A DNA stretch of 64,000 bases from Nonomuraea candida. Lineage in GTDB: Bacteria; Actinomycetota; Actinomycetes; Streptosporangiales; Streptosporangiaceae. The number at the start of each line of letters is the position of its first letter. The stretch's first letter is position 1. Made by a program: the position numbers and the translations under genes. Positions 63,607 to 64,000 of the stretch are shown in pieces. Location of the stretch: positions 24,100-88,099 of the forward strand of contig NZ_JOAG01000033.1 of NCBI RefSeq assembly GCF_000725485.1, in the 5' to 3' direction. The notes below the pieces were generated by a model. It was not told the origin of the DNA. It did no database searches and saw nothing but the letters and a program-made list of their open reading frames with translations.

Positions 63607-64000
63607 CATGGGCTTTCGCGGTCGGGGACGGCCAAGGTCAGTCCAGTTGAAGTGGATCAACGCTCCCGTCCCGCCCTGCCTGTCTCGGCGAGCGTCGCTG
63701 GCGTAGGAGAATCCACCACCTCACGGAACGTCCCCCTGGGACCGGAAAGTCCTCCCCGAGTTGGTGCGTCATCCCTGCCCAGGGAGGTCCTCCCTGGGCA
63801 GGGAGGTGGTCCTCCCTGGGCAGGGATATCCCTCCTGGAGTAGGACGTCCTTACCTGTGACCGGAATGTCTCGTCGGCACGCCTTCATCGGGGCCGGGGC
63901 CCGGTTGCGTCCACGGGAGTGGTGTACGAGTTTGACCTGGTCAAGAGGCGTGGCGTCGTGAAATGAAGACGGCCATCGAGTGATCCTTCGAGTAGCTAGA
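63607..64000. other. Gene-free end of the window with an inverted-repeat cluster
   Basis: No gene is supported. At 63773-63803 there is a perfect 15-bp inverted repeat (CCCTGCCCAGGGAGG, 1-nt centre), and a third copy of the right arm at 63811-63825. It may be a terminator for the LysM gene or a recombination by-product. In other actinomycetes nrdR follows this LysM gene, so its promoter may lie near the end. Confidence 0.6.

Overview
The window is very GC-rich DNA with dense, mostly GC-ending codons, GTG/TTG as well as ATG starts, and a gene set typical of a filamentous actinomycete: F420-dependent LLM oxidoreductase, tuberculostearate-type methyl-branching enzymes (tmsA/tmsB), a Pkn-type Ser/Thr kinase, a tricorn protease homologue, GuaB1, LigB, several actinobacterial DUF families, and lexA divergent from a LysM protein. 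A Streptosporangiales member such as Nonomuraea is my best guess; this is inference from content, not from a search. It looks chromosomal: I see no insertion sequence, prophage, plasmid origin or CRISPR array.

Layout. 1-5.9 kb: end of an MFS transporter, tRNA-Ala(GGC), a VOC/flavin-binding operon next to a CGNR regulator with three matching operator palindromes, a GlxA-type AraC regulator, an MFS permease coupled to a PTH2-like protein. 6-15.7 kb: DUF3616 protein, membrane protein, FtsH, DUF937, Maf, EI24, DUF4260, DUF4192 and a DUF1707/DUF4870 protein. 16-24.3 kb: APH-like kinase, RlpA-like protein, LigB, FKBP, SDR, GuaB1 and a GyrI-like protein. 24.4-28.5 kb: TetR regulator with two operators, FAD monooxygenase, P450 and CaiB-type CoA-transferase. 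28.7-34 kb: receptor kinase coupled to a D-hydroxyacid dehydrogenase, then tmsA-tmsB preceded by a coupled 34-codon upstream ORF. 34-35.3 kb: a HEPN/nucleotidyltransferase toxin-antitoxin-like module with paired operators and a small basic protein. 35.4-37.8 kb: CE1-type esterase with CBM2 and an APH-like protein. 37.9-44.8 kb: lipid oxidation locus (acyl-CoA ligase, GMC oxidoreductase, two CYP124/125-like P450s with an identical 20-bp promoter element, epoxide-hydrolase-like enzyme). 45-47.6 kb: ECF sigma factor with a rearranged 3' end and a membrane protein with Trp-rich repeats. 47.9-50.5 kb: leuS behind a leader-peptide attenuator. 50.6-57.3 kb: LLM oxidoreductase, DoxX-like protein, tricorn homologue, MalY-type aminotransferase, nucleotidyltransferase. 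57.5-60.4 kb: two secreted GH43/AbfB enzymes behind a LacI-type operator. 60.9-63.5 kb: lexA and a divergent SOS-type LysM protein with a very large disordered domain.

The most interesting signals are (i) operators with fixed geometry around the CGNR gene, (ii) the HEPN/MNT module, (iii) the ChiZ/DivS-position LysM protein with about 430 residues of Arg/Gly/Ser-rich sequence, (iv) the twin P450 promoters, and (v) a recurrent pattern in which short degenerate tandem arrays begin as copies of the last codons of a gene, or expand inside surface loops of enzymes (SDR, APH-like, MFS).
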